64,000 nt of DNA, from assembly GCA_000403295.2 (NCBI GenBank), contig KE159605.1, forward strand, positions 1,944,193 through 2,008,192, written 5' to 3'. The stretch comes from Lachnospiraceae bacterium M18-1. GTDB lineage: Bacteria; Bacillota; Clostridia; Lachnospirales; Lachnospiraceae. Shown here in pieces: positions 24,944-34,165 of the stretch. Position numbers and translations under genes: made by a program. Every line of letters begins with the position of its first letter. The stretch's first letter is position 1. The notes beneath the pieces were generated by a model, which worked only from the letters and a program-made list of their open reading frames with translations, did no database searches and was not told the DNA's origin.

Positions 24944-24990
24944 AGAAAACCTGCTACTGGCAGCCTTTCTCTATACGATGGTATTAAAAA
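24944..24990 (+). repeat. Dispersed hairpin unit, copy 1
   Basis: AGAAAACCTGC, a 4-nt loop, GGCAGCCTTTCT then ATACGATGGTATT. It forms a TATAGAGAAA/TTTCTCTATA stem right after upp. A close copy occurs at 55876-55920. Confidence 0.65.
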
Positions 24991-25026
24991 AGAAATCCAG
25001 GAGGGATCCCCCGGGATTTCTTTTTT
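24986..25026. terminator. Bidirectional terminator upp/SDR gene
   Basis: AAAAAAGAAATCC (24986-24998) pairs with GGATTTCTTTTTT (25014-25026), giving T-runs on both strands between convergent genes. Confidence 0.85.
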
Positions 25027-25030
25027 CATA

Positions 25031-25078
25031 TACTTTGTGAAACGGCCGGATGGCCATGATGGGATGCCCTTGGGTATA
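25031..25078. repeat. GGGTAT repeat family, copy 1
   Basis: TGAAACGGCCGGATGGCCAT followed by GATGGGATGCCCTTGGGTAT is almost the same as 42741-42785. It is located directly after the SDR stop. Confidence 0.65.
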
Positions 25079-25080
25079 CC

Positions 25081-25881
25081 TTATGGTCTCTGTCCCATTC
25101 CGCCTTCCAGAGTAATCGTCTCGCCGGACATATACTTGAAATCCGGAGAAGCAAGCTGAACGCATACGCGTCCGATTTCAAGCTCCGCATCTCCGTAATG
25201 TCCTGCAGGCGGCATATGCACGTTCGCCTTGAAAGCATCCGGATAAGCAGCTTCAAAGTTCTCGAGCTGCGCAGTCCATGCCAGCGGACAGACAATATTT
25301 ACATTGATCCCGTCCTTGCCCCACTCAGTTGCCGCTACACGGGTCAATCCGCGGACTCCTTCTTTTGCAGCGGCATACGCGCACTGTCCGAAGTTTCCAA
25401 ATAAACCTGCGCCTGACGCAAAGTTGATCACAGAGCCCTTTGTCTCTTTCAGATGCGGATAACAAGCCTTCATATAGTAGAAGGTTGCATACAATCCTGA
25501 ATAAAGCGCCAGATTGAACTGGTCTGTCGTGTGGTCCGCAAGAGTAACTCCGGAAGCGGAAGCCTGCGCATTGTTGATCAGGACGTCAATTCTTCCAAAT
25601 GTGTCCATGGTCTGCTTTACCACATTTTCCACAACTGCTTCATTGTCTGAACCAGCGCTGACATCCGCCTGGATTGGCAGAACCTTTACGCCGTAAAGCC
25701 TTTCCAGTTCTTCCTTCGCATCCGTCAGCTTCTGAACGTTCCGCCCGGTAATGACGATGTTGGCCCCTTCCTTTGCATAAGCGGTAGCAATTCCATATCC
25801 GATGGATCCGCATCTGCCGTCACGCAGAACCGCTCTTCCTCCTCCTGTAATGATCACTGTTTTGCCTGTCAAAAATCCCAT
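25081..25881 (-). CDS. Short-chain dehydrogenase, candidate 12-alpha-hydroxysteroid dehydrogenase
   Basis: 266 residues, classical SDR Rossmann fold. Catalytic Ser in INFASGAG, Tyr-x3-Lys in YAAAKEG, Asn in LINNAQASAS. The cofactor loop is unusual: TGGG is followed by an insertion before GSIGYGIA. TGRN after the second strand favours NADP. From memory, INNAQASASG, SGLYATFYYM, GSVINFASGAGLFGN, NVVCPLA and PDFKYMSGETLTLEGGMG are shared with gut clostridial 12-alpha-HSDHs, which oxidise or reduce the C12 hydroxyl of bile acids. The SDR call is secure; bile-acid specificity is an inference needing assay. It is the only gene between the terminator and the GH13 gene. Confidence 0.8.
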   Translation of the reverse strand: MGFLTGKTVIITGGGRAVLRDGRCGSIGYGIATAYAKEGANIVITGRNVQKLTDAKEELERLYGVKVLPIQADVSAGSDNEAVVENVVKQTMDTFGRIDVLINNAQASASGVTLADHTTDQFNLALYSGLYATFYYMKACYPHLKETKGSVINFASGAGLFGNFGQCAYAAAKEGVRGLTRVAATEWGKDGINVNIVCPLAWTAQLENFEAAYPDAFKANVHMPPAGHYGDAELEIGRVCVQLASPDFKYMSGETITLEGGMGQRP

Positions 25882-25966
25882 GTCTTTGACCTCCTTCTTG
25901 ATATCTCTTTCTCTAAATTCACGCCTCTGCTTTGCAGCTCCTCAGACGCGGATAAACTGCATTTGA

Positions 25967-28129
25967 CTATGCCTGCCTTTTCAGATAGTAGAATCCAAAC
26001 GGCGGGATATGCACGCCTGCCGGCTGGATCGCCTCTCCCGAGATCAGATCCGTGTAGTTTCCGTCAATTTCATTGATCCATGCAATCTTGTCATACTCAC
26101 TGAAATTAAACAGTCCGAACAGCTTTTCCCCTTCAAAATATCTTCCGATACACAGGACTCCCTGCTCCCAGGTCTCCACTGTCCATACATTTGCATTGGT
26201 CACGAACACCTTCTCCGATTTTCGGATCTCTTCCAGCTGGTTCAGCCTCTGGAACATCTTCCCTTCCACAGTCTCAGGATCTGTAATATTCTCTGCAAGG
26301 TCCCATTTCATAGCCCCCCGGTGGATATAACGGGAATCCTCAGCCTTGTCCGGATCCTCCTTATAGGAATAGTCATTGACCTGTCCTACTTCATCACCGC
26401 TGTACAATACCGGTATCCCGGACTGCATGAACATATATGCATGCAGCATCACATCCAGCTGAATTGCCTTCTCCATGGCCTGCGCGTCCTCTTCAAACCC
26501 GGCCTTTTCGATTCCGCACATGGATGCGGTCGTACCGCAGAAACGGGCATCCCCAAGGACAAGGTCTTCATTGTAAAGCACGCCCCGGCTGGTACTATTG
26601 CCCGTATAACCCCGGAAATAGTCATTCAGATACTGCTTATGGGAGCGTTCATGGATTCCTTCCTGTTCCAGGGTAGGATAGTCCAGTCCCCATCCAATGT
26701 CATCATGGCAGCGCAGATAGTTCAGGAATACATACTCCTTCGGCAGATTATTCACAATGTCAAGCTGCCTCTTCAAGAGACGCACATCTCTCGTTGCAAC
26801 CGTATGCCATGTGGTCGCCATTGTGGTCACATTATAGAGCATATGACATTCCGGCTTTTCTACGGATCCAAAATAAGGCACTACCTTCTCCGGTTCCATG
26901 ACTACTTCACCCAGGAGAAGGATTCCCGGACATACGATCTCGCCGATCATGCGCATCATACGCACAATGGTATGCACTCTCGGCAGGTTCCTGCAGTCGG
27001 TATTCAGTTCCTTCCATATATAGGGAACTGCATCAATTCTTATGACGTCAATCCCCTTATTTGCCAAAAACAGGAAGTTGTACATCATCTCATTGAATAC
27101 TCTTGGGTTCTTATAGTTCAAATCCCACTGATATGGATAAAATGTCGTCATTACATAATGCTTGATATCATCCAGCCAGGTAAAATTGCCGGGAGCAGTT
27201 GTCGGAAATACCTGCGGCACAGTGCGCTCATACTGCTGCGGGATGGTGTCATTGTCATAGAAGAAATATCTGCTCATATACTCTCCGTCTCCCTGGCGGG
27301 CACGCTTCGCCCATTCGTGATCCTCAGAGGTATGATTCATGACAAAATCCATACACACGTTCATATTCTTCCTGCGGCATGCCGCGGTCAGGCTTTCCAG
27401 CTCCTCCATGGTCCCCAGATTTTCCTGTACCTTCCGAAAATCCGAAACCGCATATCCGCCGTCCGACCGTCCTTTCGTAGTATCCAGGAAAGGCATCAGA
27501 TGGATATAGTTCACATTGCTCTTTTCCAGGTAATCCAGCCTCGATTCTACTCCTTTGATATCTCCCGCAAAATTATCTATGTAGAGCATCATTCCAAGCA
27601 TATCGTTCTGCTTGTACCAGTCCGGATTCTCCTCCCGTCTCAGATCCGATTCTTTCAGATCCAGATTACGTTCCTCGTAGAACCTGTGAAGGTTATCACA
27701 CAGCTCCGCAAACATGGAATCATTGCCGTACACTTCGGTATAAAGCCACTTCAGTTCGTCAAAATGGCGGTTAAATCTTCTTCGGTATACTTCCTCCTGC
27801 CGGCTTTTCTCTTCTTCTGTAAATTCAGAGTCCGCTTTCTTTTCCTCTGCAGGCACAGCTGCATTCTCAGACTCTTCTGTTTTTTCTGCTTCTATCTTCT
27901 CAGCTTCCCCAGACACATCTTTTTTCTCTTCTGCCTGATCTGCTTCTTTTATTTCTTTCTCTGGTTCCGCTGTCTTGACTGTTTTCTGCTCTTCGGCAGA
28001 AGGACTCTGCCCGACAGCTTCCTGCTCGGCCGTTTCCTCTGTCCCCACCGTTACTGTCTCTTCCGCAGCATTTTCCATCTGGTTCTTGATCTTTTTCTTT
28101 TTAACCCTGACCGCTTTTTTCCTGCTCAT
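25967..28129 (-). CDS. GH13 alpha-glucan enzyme, amylosucrase-like, with Glu/Lys-rich N-terminus
   Basis: 720 residues. Residues about 1-115 are low-complexity (Ala/Glu/Lys, repeats of AEE, EKE, TEE) with a basic start (KKAVRVKKKKIKNQ). The remainder is a GH13 barrel of the amylosucrase type: HLMPFLDTTKGRSDGGYAVS, DFVMNHTSEDHEWA, nucleophile Asp in GIDVIRIDAVPYIWK, acid/base Glu in LLLGEVVMEP, LNYLRCHDDIGW, and SGIPVLYSGDEVG. No signal peptide, so it is intracellular; it probably acts on sucrose or alpha-glucans. Start has AGGAGG upstream. The charged extension could be a disordered tether or protein-binding region. Confidence 0.88.
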   Translation of the reverse strand: MSRKKAVRVKKKKIKNQMENAAEETVTVGTEETAEQEAVGQSPSAEEQKTVKTAEPEKEIKEADQAEEKKDVSGEAEKIEAEKTEESENAAVPAEEKKADSEFTEEEKSRQEEVYRRRFNRHFDELKWLYTEVYGNDSMFAELCDNLHRFYEERNLDLKESDLRREENPDWYKQNDMLGMMLYIDNFAGDIKGVESRLDYLEKSNVNYIHLMPFLDTTKGRSDGGYAVSDFRKVQENLGTMEELESLTAACRRKNMNVCMDFVMNHTSEDHEWAKRARQGDGEYMSRYFFYDNDTIPQQYERTVPQVFPTTAPGNFTWLDDIKHYVMTTFYPYQWDLNYKNPRVFNEMMYNFLFLANKGIDVIRIDAVPYIWKELNTDCRNLPRVHTIVRMMRMIGEIVCPGILLLGEVVMEPEKVVPYFGSVEKPECHMLYNVTTMATTWHTVATRDVRLLKRQLDIVNNLPKEYVFLNYLRCHDDIGWGLDYPTLEQEGIHERSHKQYLNDYFRGYTGNSTSRGVLYNEDLVLGDARFCGTTASMCGIEKAGFEEDAQAMEKAIQLDVMLHAYMFMQSGIPVLYSGDEVGQVNDYSYKEDPDKAEDSRYIHRGAMKWDLAENITDPETVEGKMFQRLNQLEEIRKSEKVFVTNANVWTVETWEQGVLCIGRYFEGEKLFGLFNFSEYDKIAWINEIDGNYTDLISGEAIQPAGVHIPPFGFYYLKRQA

Positions 28130-28199
28130 TTTTCATCCTCCTGTTCCGTATCGCATTGTGTTGCGGTGCACCTGACGGATGCAACTAACTCCACGTAAA

Positions 28200-28228
28200 A
28201 TGATAGCATACCAGACTTTAGAAAACAA
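28200..28228 (-). promoter_or_regulatory. Promoter of the GH13 gene
   Basis: On the minus strand TTGTTT (28228-28223), 17 bp, TATCAT (28205-28200). Confidence 0.5.
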
Positions 28229-28310
28229 CCGCTTTCAAACAGTTATGTTGCACAAATTTTTACCCGTATTTTTGTATGTTTCTTTATCCCGTTCTTTCTC
28301 GGAAATGCCC

Positions 28311-28775
28311 TTACAGATTCCGTACCTTGAACTCTCTCTGCGCCTCCCGCTTCTGATCCTTCCTTGCAATATCATCCCGCTTATCGTACAGTTTCTTTCC
28401 TTTCGCCAGCCCGATCTCGAGCTTGACCAGACTTCCGCTGAAATACACTCTAAGCGGAACTGCTGTATTCCCCTTTTCCTTCATCTTCCCGAAAATCTTG
28501 TCGATCTCCTTTTTATGAAGCAGGAGCTTCCTCACCCGAAGAGGGTCCTTATTGAAGATATTTCCCTTTTCATAAGGCGAGATATGCATACCATAAATAA
28601 ATATCTCTCCGTCCTCAATGCGGATAAATGCCTCCTTAATGCTGCACTGCCCCATACGCAGAGACTTTACCTCTGTTCCGTGGAGTACAAGACCCGCTTC
28701 GTATTTTTCCAGGATAAAATAATCATGGTATGCCTTTTTATTATTTGCGATCAATTTTCCTTCTGCCTTGCCCAT
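28311..28775 (-). CDS. smpB: SsrA-binding protein SmpB
   Basis: 154 residues, normal length. Partners tmRNA in rescuing stalled ribosomes. Family motifs are [31 protein letters not shown], the [16 protein letters not shown] stretch, [10 protein letters not shown] and the basic C-terminal tail [20 protein letters not shown]. It follows rnr on the minus strand, the usual Firmicute order. No tmRNA gene (ssrA) was found in the gap after it. Confidence 0.96.
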   Translation of the reverse strand: MGKAEGKLIANNKKAYHDYFILEKYEAGLVLHGTEVKSLRMGQCSIKEAFIRIEDGEIFIYGMHISPYEKGNIFNKDPLRVRKLLLHKKEIDKIFGKMKEKGNTAVPLRVYFSGSLVKLEIGLAKGKKLYDKRDDIARKDQKREAQREFKVRNL

Positions 28776-28822
28776 AATCTATGCCTTTCTATCTATAAAT
28801 CCAACCGCTGCATTTCGGATCA

Positions 28823-30952
28823 TCAGACGAATCCAAACTGTATCGTCCGCTGCACCTTGTCTGTGTCCAGAACCCGGATCCGGACAGTCTGTCCCAGTCT
28901 GTAGACATTATGGGTACGCTCCCCGATCAGTTCGTGGCGGTCCTCCCAATACTCATAATGGTCGTCCGTCATATTAACCACATGGACCAGCCCCTCAATG
29001 GTATTCGGAAGTTCCACATAAGCCCCCCATTTTGTGATCCCGGAGATCACTCCCTCAAATTCTTCCCCGATCCGCTCCTGCATATATTCTACTTTTTTCA
29101 GCTTCACAGTCTCCCGTTCCGCCTCCTCCGCGCGCCGCTCCATGACGCTGGACTGCATCGCCACCTCGGGCAGGATCTTCTCATAATGCGTCATACGCTC
29201 CTCTGTCATCCGCCCCCGGATATTTTCCTTGATGATCCGGTGGATCTGCAGATCCGGATATCGGCGGATCGGCGAGGTAAAATGCGTATAATACTTGGCC
29301 GCCAGCCCAAAATGTCCTGTATTCTCCCATGTATATTTGGCCTGCTTCATGGAACGCAGCGCCAGACGGCTGATCAACGCCTCCTCCGGAGTTCCTTCCA
29401 CCCTGCCCAGAAGCTTCTGCACCTCTTTTGGACGCACCTCATTCCCCACATGGATATGATAGCCGAAATTATTGATAAATGTACTCAGTTTTCTGATCTT
29501 ATCATCATCCGGAGTCTCATGAGTCCGGTATAGAAATGGAAGCTGCCGCCAGTAATATTCCTCAGCCACAGTCTCATTTGCCAGAAGCATAAAATCCTCG
29601 ATCAGCTTGGTAGCTACATTCCGGTCATAAGGTCTGATCTCGATCGGCCTTCCATTCTCATCCAGGATCATCTTCGTCTCCGGGAAGTCAAAATCTATGG
29701 ACCCTCTTTGGTGGCGTCTCTCTCTCAGAATACGTGACAGTTCCGCCATCCGCTCAAACAGAGGCACTAATTCCCCATACCGCTTCATCTCCTCCGGATC
29801 ATGCTCCTCCAGGATCTTAGCCACGCTGGTATAGCTCATACGTTCATCCACACAGATGACCGTCTCCGCGATCTCCGAATCTACGACCTCCCCTTTTCCA
29901 TTCACCAGCATGATACAGCTCAGAGCCAGCCTGTCTTCCCCCGCATTGAGAGAGCAGATTCCGTTGGACAGCTTATGAGGCAGCATGGGAATCACCCGGT
30001 CAGAAAGATATACGCTGGTTCCCCGTTTCAGAGCCTCCTTGTCCAGCGCGCTGTGCTCCTGAACGTAATTCGTCACATCCGCGATATGGACGCCCAGCCG
30101 GTAATTCTCTCCTTCTTTTGTAAGTGACACCGCATCATCCAGATCCTTTGCATCCTCGCCGTCAATGGTCACCATCTCCCAGCCCCGCAGATCCCTGCGG
30201 CCTGCCATGTCGGCCTCACTCACATCCTTGCCGACCCGTTCCGCCTGGTTCATCACTTTTTCCGGAAACTCCACAGGAAGGTCAAATCCCTTTACGATCG
30301 ACATGATATCCGTTCCCGGATCGTTGATGTGACCGATCACCTCCGCCACAAATCCTTCCGGATTCCTCTGATCCCCGCCGTAGGAGGTCAGTTCCACGAC
30401 TACCTTATGTCCTGTCATGGCACCTTTTTCTTTGCCTGCCGGTATATAGATATCCTTCAGGATCCTCTGGTCGTCGGGACGCACAAATCCATAGTTCCTG
30501 CTCTTTTCATACAGTCCCACGATACTGACTGTCCTGTGGGACAAGACACGAACGATCCGCCCCTCGGTCCGTTTTCGTTCCGAACCGTCCTTCTGCCGGG
30601 TGATGATAAACTCCACCTCATCCCCCTGAAAGGCCCCTCCCCGGTTTTCCTCTGCGATAAATATATCCTCTTCCTCTCCTTCCCGGCAGATAAATCCAAA
30701 TCCTCTGGTATTTGCCTGAAAGGTTCCTGTAAGACGCTTCGCCTCTCCTTTGGTATACTTCCCCCGTTTTGATACACAGATCTTCCCCTCTGCTTCCAGG
30801 GCATCCAGCACTTCCTTCAATTCTTCCCTCTGCTCCCTGGGAATCTGAAGGAGCATTGCTATTTCCTTAATCTTCATAGGCACATAGAAATCATCACAGA
30901 TCAAATCATAGATAATTTTCTTGCGCTTTTCAAACGTATGATCCATATCCAT
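28823..30952 (-). CDS. rnr: Ribonuclease R
   Basis: 709 residues. Processive 3'-5' exoribonuclease for structured RNA. Domain order: N-terminal helix-turn-helix (about 1-60), two cold-shock/OB domains (RLTGTFQANTRGFGFI; SIVGLYEKSRNYGFV), the RNB catalytic domain with TIDGEDAKDLDDAVSL metal-binding Asp cluster, YTHFTSPIRRYPDL, and a C-terminal S1 domain (FEGVISGITKWGAYVELP). No lysine-rich tail. It lies between secG and smpB, all minus. Confidence 0.96.
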   Translation of the reverse strand: MDMDHTFEKRKKIIYDLICDDFYVPMKIKEIAMLLQIPREQREELKEVLDALEAEGKICVSKRGKYTKGEAKRLTGTFQANTRGFGFICREGEEEDIFIAEENRGGAFQGDEVEFIITRQKDGSERKRTEGRIVRVLSHRTVSIVGLYEKSRNYGFVRPDDQRILKDIYIPAGKEKGAMTGHKVVVELTSYGGDQRNPEGFVAEVIGHINDPGTDIMSIVKGFDLPVEFPEKVMNQAERVGKDVSEADMAGRRDLRGWEMVTIDGEDAKDLDDAVSLTKEGENYRLGVHIADVTNYVQEHSALDKEALKRGTSVYLSDRVIPMLPHKLSNGICSLNAGEDRLALSCIMLVNGKGEVVDSEIAETVICVDERMSYTSVAKILEEHDPEEMKRYGELVPLFERMAELSRILRERRHQRGSIDFDFPETKMILDENGRPIEIRPYDRNVATKLIEDFMLLANETVAEEYYWRQLPFLYRTHETPDDDKIRKLSTFINNFGYHIHVGNEVRPKEVQKLLGRVEGTPEEALISRLALRSMKQAKYTWENTGHFGLAAKYYTHFTSPIRRYPDLQIHRIIKENIRGRMTEERMTHYEKILPEVAMQSSVMERRAEEAERETVKLKKVEYMQERIGEEFEGVISGITKWGAYVELPNTIEGLVHVVNMTDDHYEYWEDRHELIGERTHNVYRLGQTVRIRVLDTDKVQRTIQFGFV

Positions 30953-31037
30953 TCTCCTCTGCTTTTTTCATTACTATCAATGTCGGAACTTTTTCACATA
31001 TCCTGTGTGATAGTCTCTCCCCGGCGGTTCACATTAT

Positions 31038-31070
31038 ACGAAAAAAACACCCTATACTTCTTATAGAGTG
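31038..31070 (-). terminator. Terminator of secG
   Basis: On the minus strand CACTCTATAAG pairs with a CTATAGGGTG-type arm and is followed by seven T's (31041-31047), about 120 bp after the secG stop. The rest of 30953-31190 shows no gene. Confidence 0.7.
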
Positions 31071-31190
31071 CCCTTCCTCATCCTGTACCAGAGACGAAAC
31101 CTATGAAACCTATTCTAATGCCGTCCTCCGTTCCTGCCTTTCATCGTGTGGTTCTCTTTCCGTTCTCCCGACCTGCAGCCGTGCCTGTTC

Positions 31191-31433
31191 TCAGTTAAAT
31201 ACCCCCAGGTTCAATACGACCGCCAGCAAGATAAACAAAATCGCAAGAAACTTAGTTGACTTTACAAGCGCCCCCTCCATGGAACGTCCTTTATTCTGTC
31301 CCCAATAGGTATCTGCTACGCCGCTGATTGTCCCGAGGCCGGCTGACTTCCCCTCCTGAAGAAGGATAATCGCTGACAATGCGATACAATCTATCACAAA
31401 TATAATCGTTAAAACAATCTTTAAAATATCCAT
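31191..31433 (-). CDS. secG: Preprotein translocase subunit SecG
   Basis: 80 residues with two transmembrane helices (about 4-24 and 58-78) linked by a conserved cytosolic loop, IILLQEGKSAGLGTISG, with a later NKGRSMEG segment. SecG helps SecA-driven export through SecYE. Strong ribosome site (AGGAGGTG) and promoter at 31479-31507. Upstream of rnr and smpB, as in many Firmicutes, but separated from rnr by a terminator. Confidence 0.95.
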   Translation of the reverse strand: MDILKIVLTIIFVIDCIALSAIILLQEGKSAGLGTISGVADTYWGQNKGRSMEGALVKSTKFLAILFILLAVVLNLGVFN

Positions 31434-31478
31434 CCGTGCACACCTCCTGATATAATGATGTAACTCACAAGTAAATCT

Positions 31479-31507
31479 ATTTTAGCACACTGCTCTATAG
31501 ATGGCAA
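31479..31507 (-). promoter_or_regulatory. Promoter of secG
   Basis: On the minus strand TTGCCA (31507-31502), 17 bp, TAAAAT (31484-31479). Confidence 0.65.
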
Positions 31508-31635
31508 GCATTTCTTCGAATGATTTTCAGAATATAAAAATCAGCAGTTATTGTAATTTTGATATCCGCCTGCCAGCAATTACAGGCCGCACCTTCACCA
31601 GGCGTGGCCCGAATACCAACTTTTTTGTGTATTCT

Positions 31636-31665
31636 CCTGACCGATCAGCAAGGTGACCGGTCAGG
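31636..31665. repeat. Hairpin after the alpha-galactosidase gene
   Basis: CCTGACCG (31636-31643) pairs with CGGTCAGG (31658-31665), 38 bp downstream of the alpha-galactosidase stop. No T-run, so termination is only likely, not certain. Confidence 0.5.
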
Positions 31666-31703
31666 GCGTGATCAGTTACTGATGGCCGCACAACCAGTGC
31701 TAT

Positions 31704-33887
31704 TTATTCATCCAGTTCAAAATACATCTGATACGCGTCATATTCTCCAAATGCCACCGGAAGCGGGATTCCTGCCTCCATCAGCGCATCCGCTGAATAC
31801 AGCCTGCCGCTCACCTGTTCCCGATACATACAACCGCTTTTCAGCCCTTTTAACTTCACATAGTCCACTGTCATATTTCCATGAACCTCCAGCATCACCG
31901 CATAGAGCAGGACCTGTGACTGGTCTTTGGAAATAAACTGCCATGCTCCCACCGTCTGCTCGAAAGGATTGGTCAGCCGGTAATACAGTCCGTTTAAGAT
32001 CAGCGGCGCGTAACGGTGATAATCTGCCACCTGACGGCGGATTTCCTGTTTTTCCTCCTCCGAGAGCCTTCCCAGATCCAGCTCATACCCGAAGGTTCCC
32101 GCCATAGCCGTAACGCTCCTGGTGGCCAGGGAAGTAACCCTGCCTGTCTGATGATTGGGCACTGCCGACACATGGGATCCCACCGAAGATACCGGATATC
32201 CAAAGGACGTTCCGTACTGGATCCTCACCCGGTCCACCGCGTCCGTATTGTCACTGCACCAGATCTGCGGCGTATAGTAGAGCATCCCGGCATCAAACCG
32301 CCCGCCGCCGCCGCTGCAGCCCTCGATCAAGATATTGGGGTACCGCTGTACCAGCCGTTCCAGAAAATCATACAGCCCCAGGACATAATCATGGAGTACC
32401 TTCCCCTGCTCCTCGGTCCCGCAGGAATATATGTCCGCAAGCCCTCTGTTCATATCCCACTTCACATACTCGATATTTCCTTTGTCCAGAACATCACAGA
32501 TCTGCTCGAAAATAGAATCCACGACTTCTTTTCTGGAAAAATCAAGTACAAGCTGATTCCTCGCACGGACCGGATTCCGTCCCGGGATCCGCATTGCCCA
32601 GTCCGGATGGCGTTTGAACAGGGCGCTGTCCTCATTGACAGATTCCGGTTCTATCCAGATTCCGAACTTTACCCCAAGGTCATTGATCCTTTTGATGAGA
32701 CTTTCCAGGGATTCTCCCAGTTTTTCCTCATTGGCATACCAGTCTCCCAGACTGCTGTTATCATCGTCCCGGTTGCCGAACCATCCGTCGTCCAGTACCA
32801 GCATCTCGATCCCCAGCTCCGATGCCTGTCTGGCAAGCTGATAGATTGCCTCTCCGTCAAAGTCAAAATAGGATGCCTCCCAACTGTTGACCAGGATCGG
32901 GCGGACCACATCTCTGTATTTTCCGCGGCATAGATGATATCGGAAGCATCCGTGCAGATTCTGGGACAACTTTGACAGCCCCTGTCTGCTGTATGTCATC
33001 ACGACCTCAGGAACCAGAAATTCGTCCCCCGGCTCCAGCGGATAAGAAAACCGTTCCTCATAGAGCCCCAGCTGGATCCGTGTCTGATTAAACTGGTCAC
33101 GTTCCACCTCACCTTTAAACCCGCCGCTGTACAGCAGGGACATGGCATAGCAGCTTCCTGTATCCTCTGTTGTCTCCCGCTCCGCCAGCATCATCATCGG
33201 ATTGTACTGATGGCTGGAGGTTCCGCGTCTGCTGCCGATACACATGATTCCATGAGCTACGGGCACTCTCTGGAAATTCCGTTCCATTGCGTGCCGTCCG
33301 TAAAAGCTGATCAGATCAAACTCCCCATTCACAAAATCCAGACACGCAGGCTGTATTTTTTCCAGATATGCTTTCTTTTTTCCGTTGTTCACCACTCTTG
33401 CACTCCGGGTGATCACATCATATTCCGGCAGCACGCCGTAGAGCAGATAGACAGAAACCTTCGTTACGGGATCCTGCATATGGATCTCCAGTGTCTCTCC
33501 TTCCGCCTCCTCCGCGTATATGGCCGGAAGCCCTTTAATCGCATATTTTCCCTTCCTGATCTCATAACCCTGGAACCGCAGATCGCAGCTTACCGAACCA
33601 TCCGCATTTCTCACGGCGATCGCAGGACTCCTGTAGTCCCCGTTTCCGAGACAGGGCAATTCCTGCGGCAGCACGTCCATCGAATACGTCCGGTCACTGC
33701 CCACATCATAAGGATTACCGGAAAAGCCTCTGTCTGCATAAGTCAGCAGATAGTCCATACAGCCTTCCGCCTTCCTGCCGTAGTATAAATGCAGAAGAAA
33801 CCCGAACGGATCAACCTGCATTTGATACGTTGAATCTTTCGTGTGCAGTGTAAAAGTCTTTCTCGTTTCATCAAAAACAATTCCCAT
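31704..33887 (-). CDS. Alpha-galactosidase, GH36
   Basis: 727 residues, typical GH36 size, no signal peptide, so cytosolic. It hydrolyses terminal alpha-1,6-galactose from melibiose, raffinose or stachyose. The beta-sandwich N-domain is followed by the barrel: LVLDDGWFGNRDDD, the nucleophile Asp in YVKWDMNR, EGCSGGGGRFDAGMLYY, and the acid/base Asp in WCSDNTDAVDR. Promoter at 33967-33995. The sugar ABC transporter just upstream in transcription probably supplies its substrates, although a terminator separates them. Confidence 0.95.
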   Translation of the reverse strand: MGIVFDETRKTFTLHTKDSTYQMQVDPFGFLLHLYYGRKAEGCMDYLLTYADRGFSGNPYDVGSDRTYSMDVLPQELPCLGNGDYRSPAIAVRNADGSVSCDLRFQGYEIRKGKYAIKGLPAIYAEEAEGETLEIHMQDPVTKVSVYLLYGVLPEYDVITRSARVVNNGKKKAYLEKIQPACLDFVNGEFDLISFYGRHAMERNFQRVPVAHGIMCIGSRRGTSSHQYNPMMMLAERETTEDTGSCYAMSLLYSGGFKGEVERDQFNQTRIQLGLYEERFSYPLEPGDEFLVPEVVMTYSRQGLSKLSQNLHGCFRYHLCRGKYRDVVRPILVNSWEASYFDFDGEAIYQLARQASELGIEMLVLDDGWFGNRDDDNSSLGDWYANEEKLGESLESLIKRINDLGVKFGIWIEPESVNEDSALFKRHPDWAMRIPGRNPVRARNQLVLDFSRKEVVDSIFEQICDVLDKGNIEYVKWDMNRGLADIYSCGTEEQGKVLHDYVLGLYDFLERLVQRYPNILIEGCSGGGGRFDAGMLYYTPQIWCSDNTDAVDRVRIQYGTSFGYPVSSVGSHVSAVPNHQTGRVTSLATRSVTAMAGTFGYELDLGRLSEEEKQEIRRQVADYHRYAPLILNGLYYRLTNPFEQTVGAWQFISKDQSQVLLYAVMLEVHGNMTVDYVKLKGLKSGCMYREQVSGRLYSADALMEAGIPLPVAFGEYDAYQMYFELDE

Positions 33888-33966
33888 ACCTTATTCTCCT
33901 TTTCTCACATTGCACCTGATACAGCGTTTATCAAGCTTCAAATTTTTTTGCAGAATAACCGCAATA

Positions 33967-33995
33967 AGTATAGCGCATGAATGATTTGTATGCAA
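33967..33995 (-). promoter_or_regulatory. Promoter of the alpha-galactosidase gene
   Basis: On the minus strand TTGCAT (33995-33990), 17 bp, TATACT (33972-33967). Confidence 0.65.
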
Positions 33996-34065
33996 TCATT
34001 TTTCATAATTTTTCCAAAATAATCTCAAACTCGACAACATTTTTTTCATTATATACTATATAGAA

Positions 34066-34098
34066 TAAAAACAAAGCGGACTTGATGAAAGTCCGCTT
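34066..34098 (-). terminator. Terminator of the sugar ABC operon
   Basis: AAGCGGACT (34074-34082) pairs with AGTCCGCTT (34090-34098). The minus-strand sequence continues TGTTTTTATTC. Confidence 0.75.
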
Positions 34099-34124
34099 CG
34101 TCCTGTGAGCCGCCGCACATAGAA

Positions 34125-34165
34125 GCTGTGACTCATTTTATATACCCAGGGGTATCCCATTATGA
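34125..34165. repeat. GGGTAT repeat family, partial copy 2
   Basis: On the minus strand CATAATGGGATACCCCTGGG followed by TATA matches the CATRATGRGATRCCCWTGGGTAT core of the copies at 25031 and 42741. It lies directly after the permease stop. Confidence 0.5.

Noticed and set aside
26009..28198. Long plus-strand frame of 729 codons
   Set aside because: Antisense to the GH13 gene, no family motif and no ribosome site; the minus-strand frame has all catalytic residues.
28130..28310. Possible tmRNA gene after smpB
   Set aside because: The gap is only about 180 bp and no ANxxYAxxA-type tag frame or tRNA-like ends were seen.
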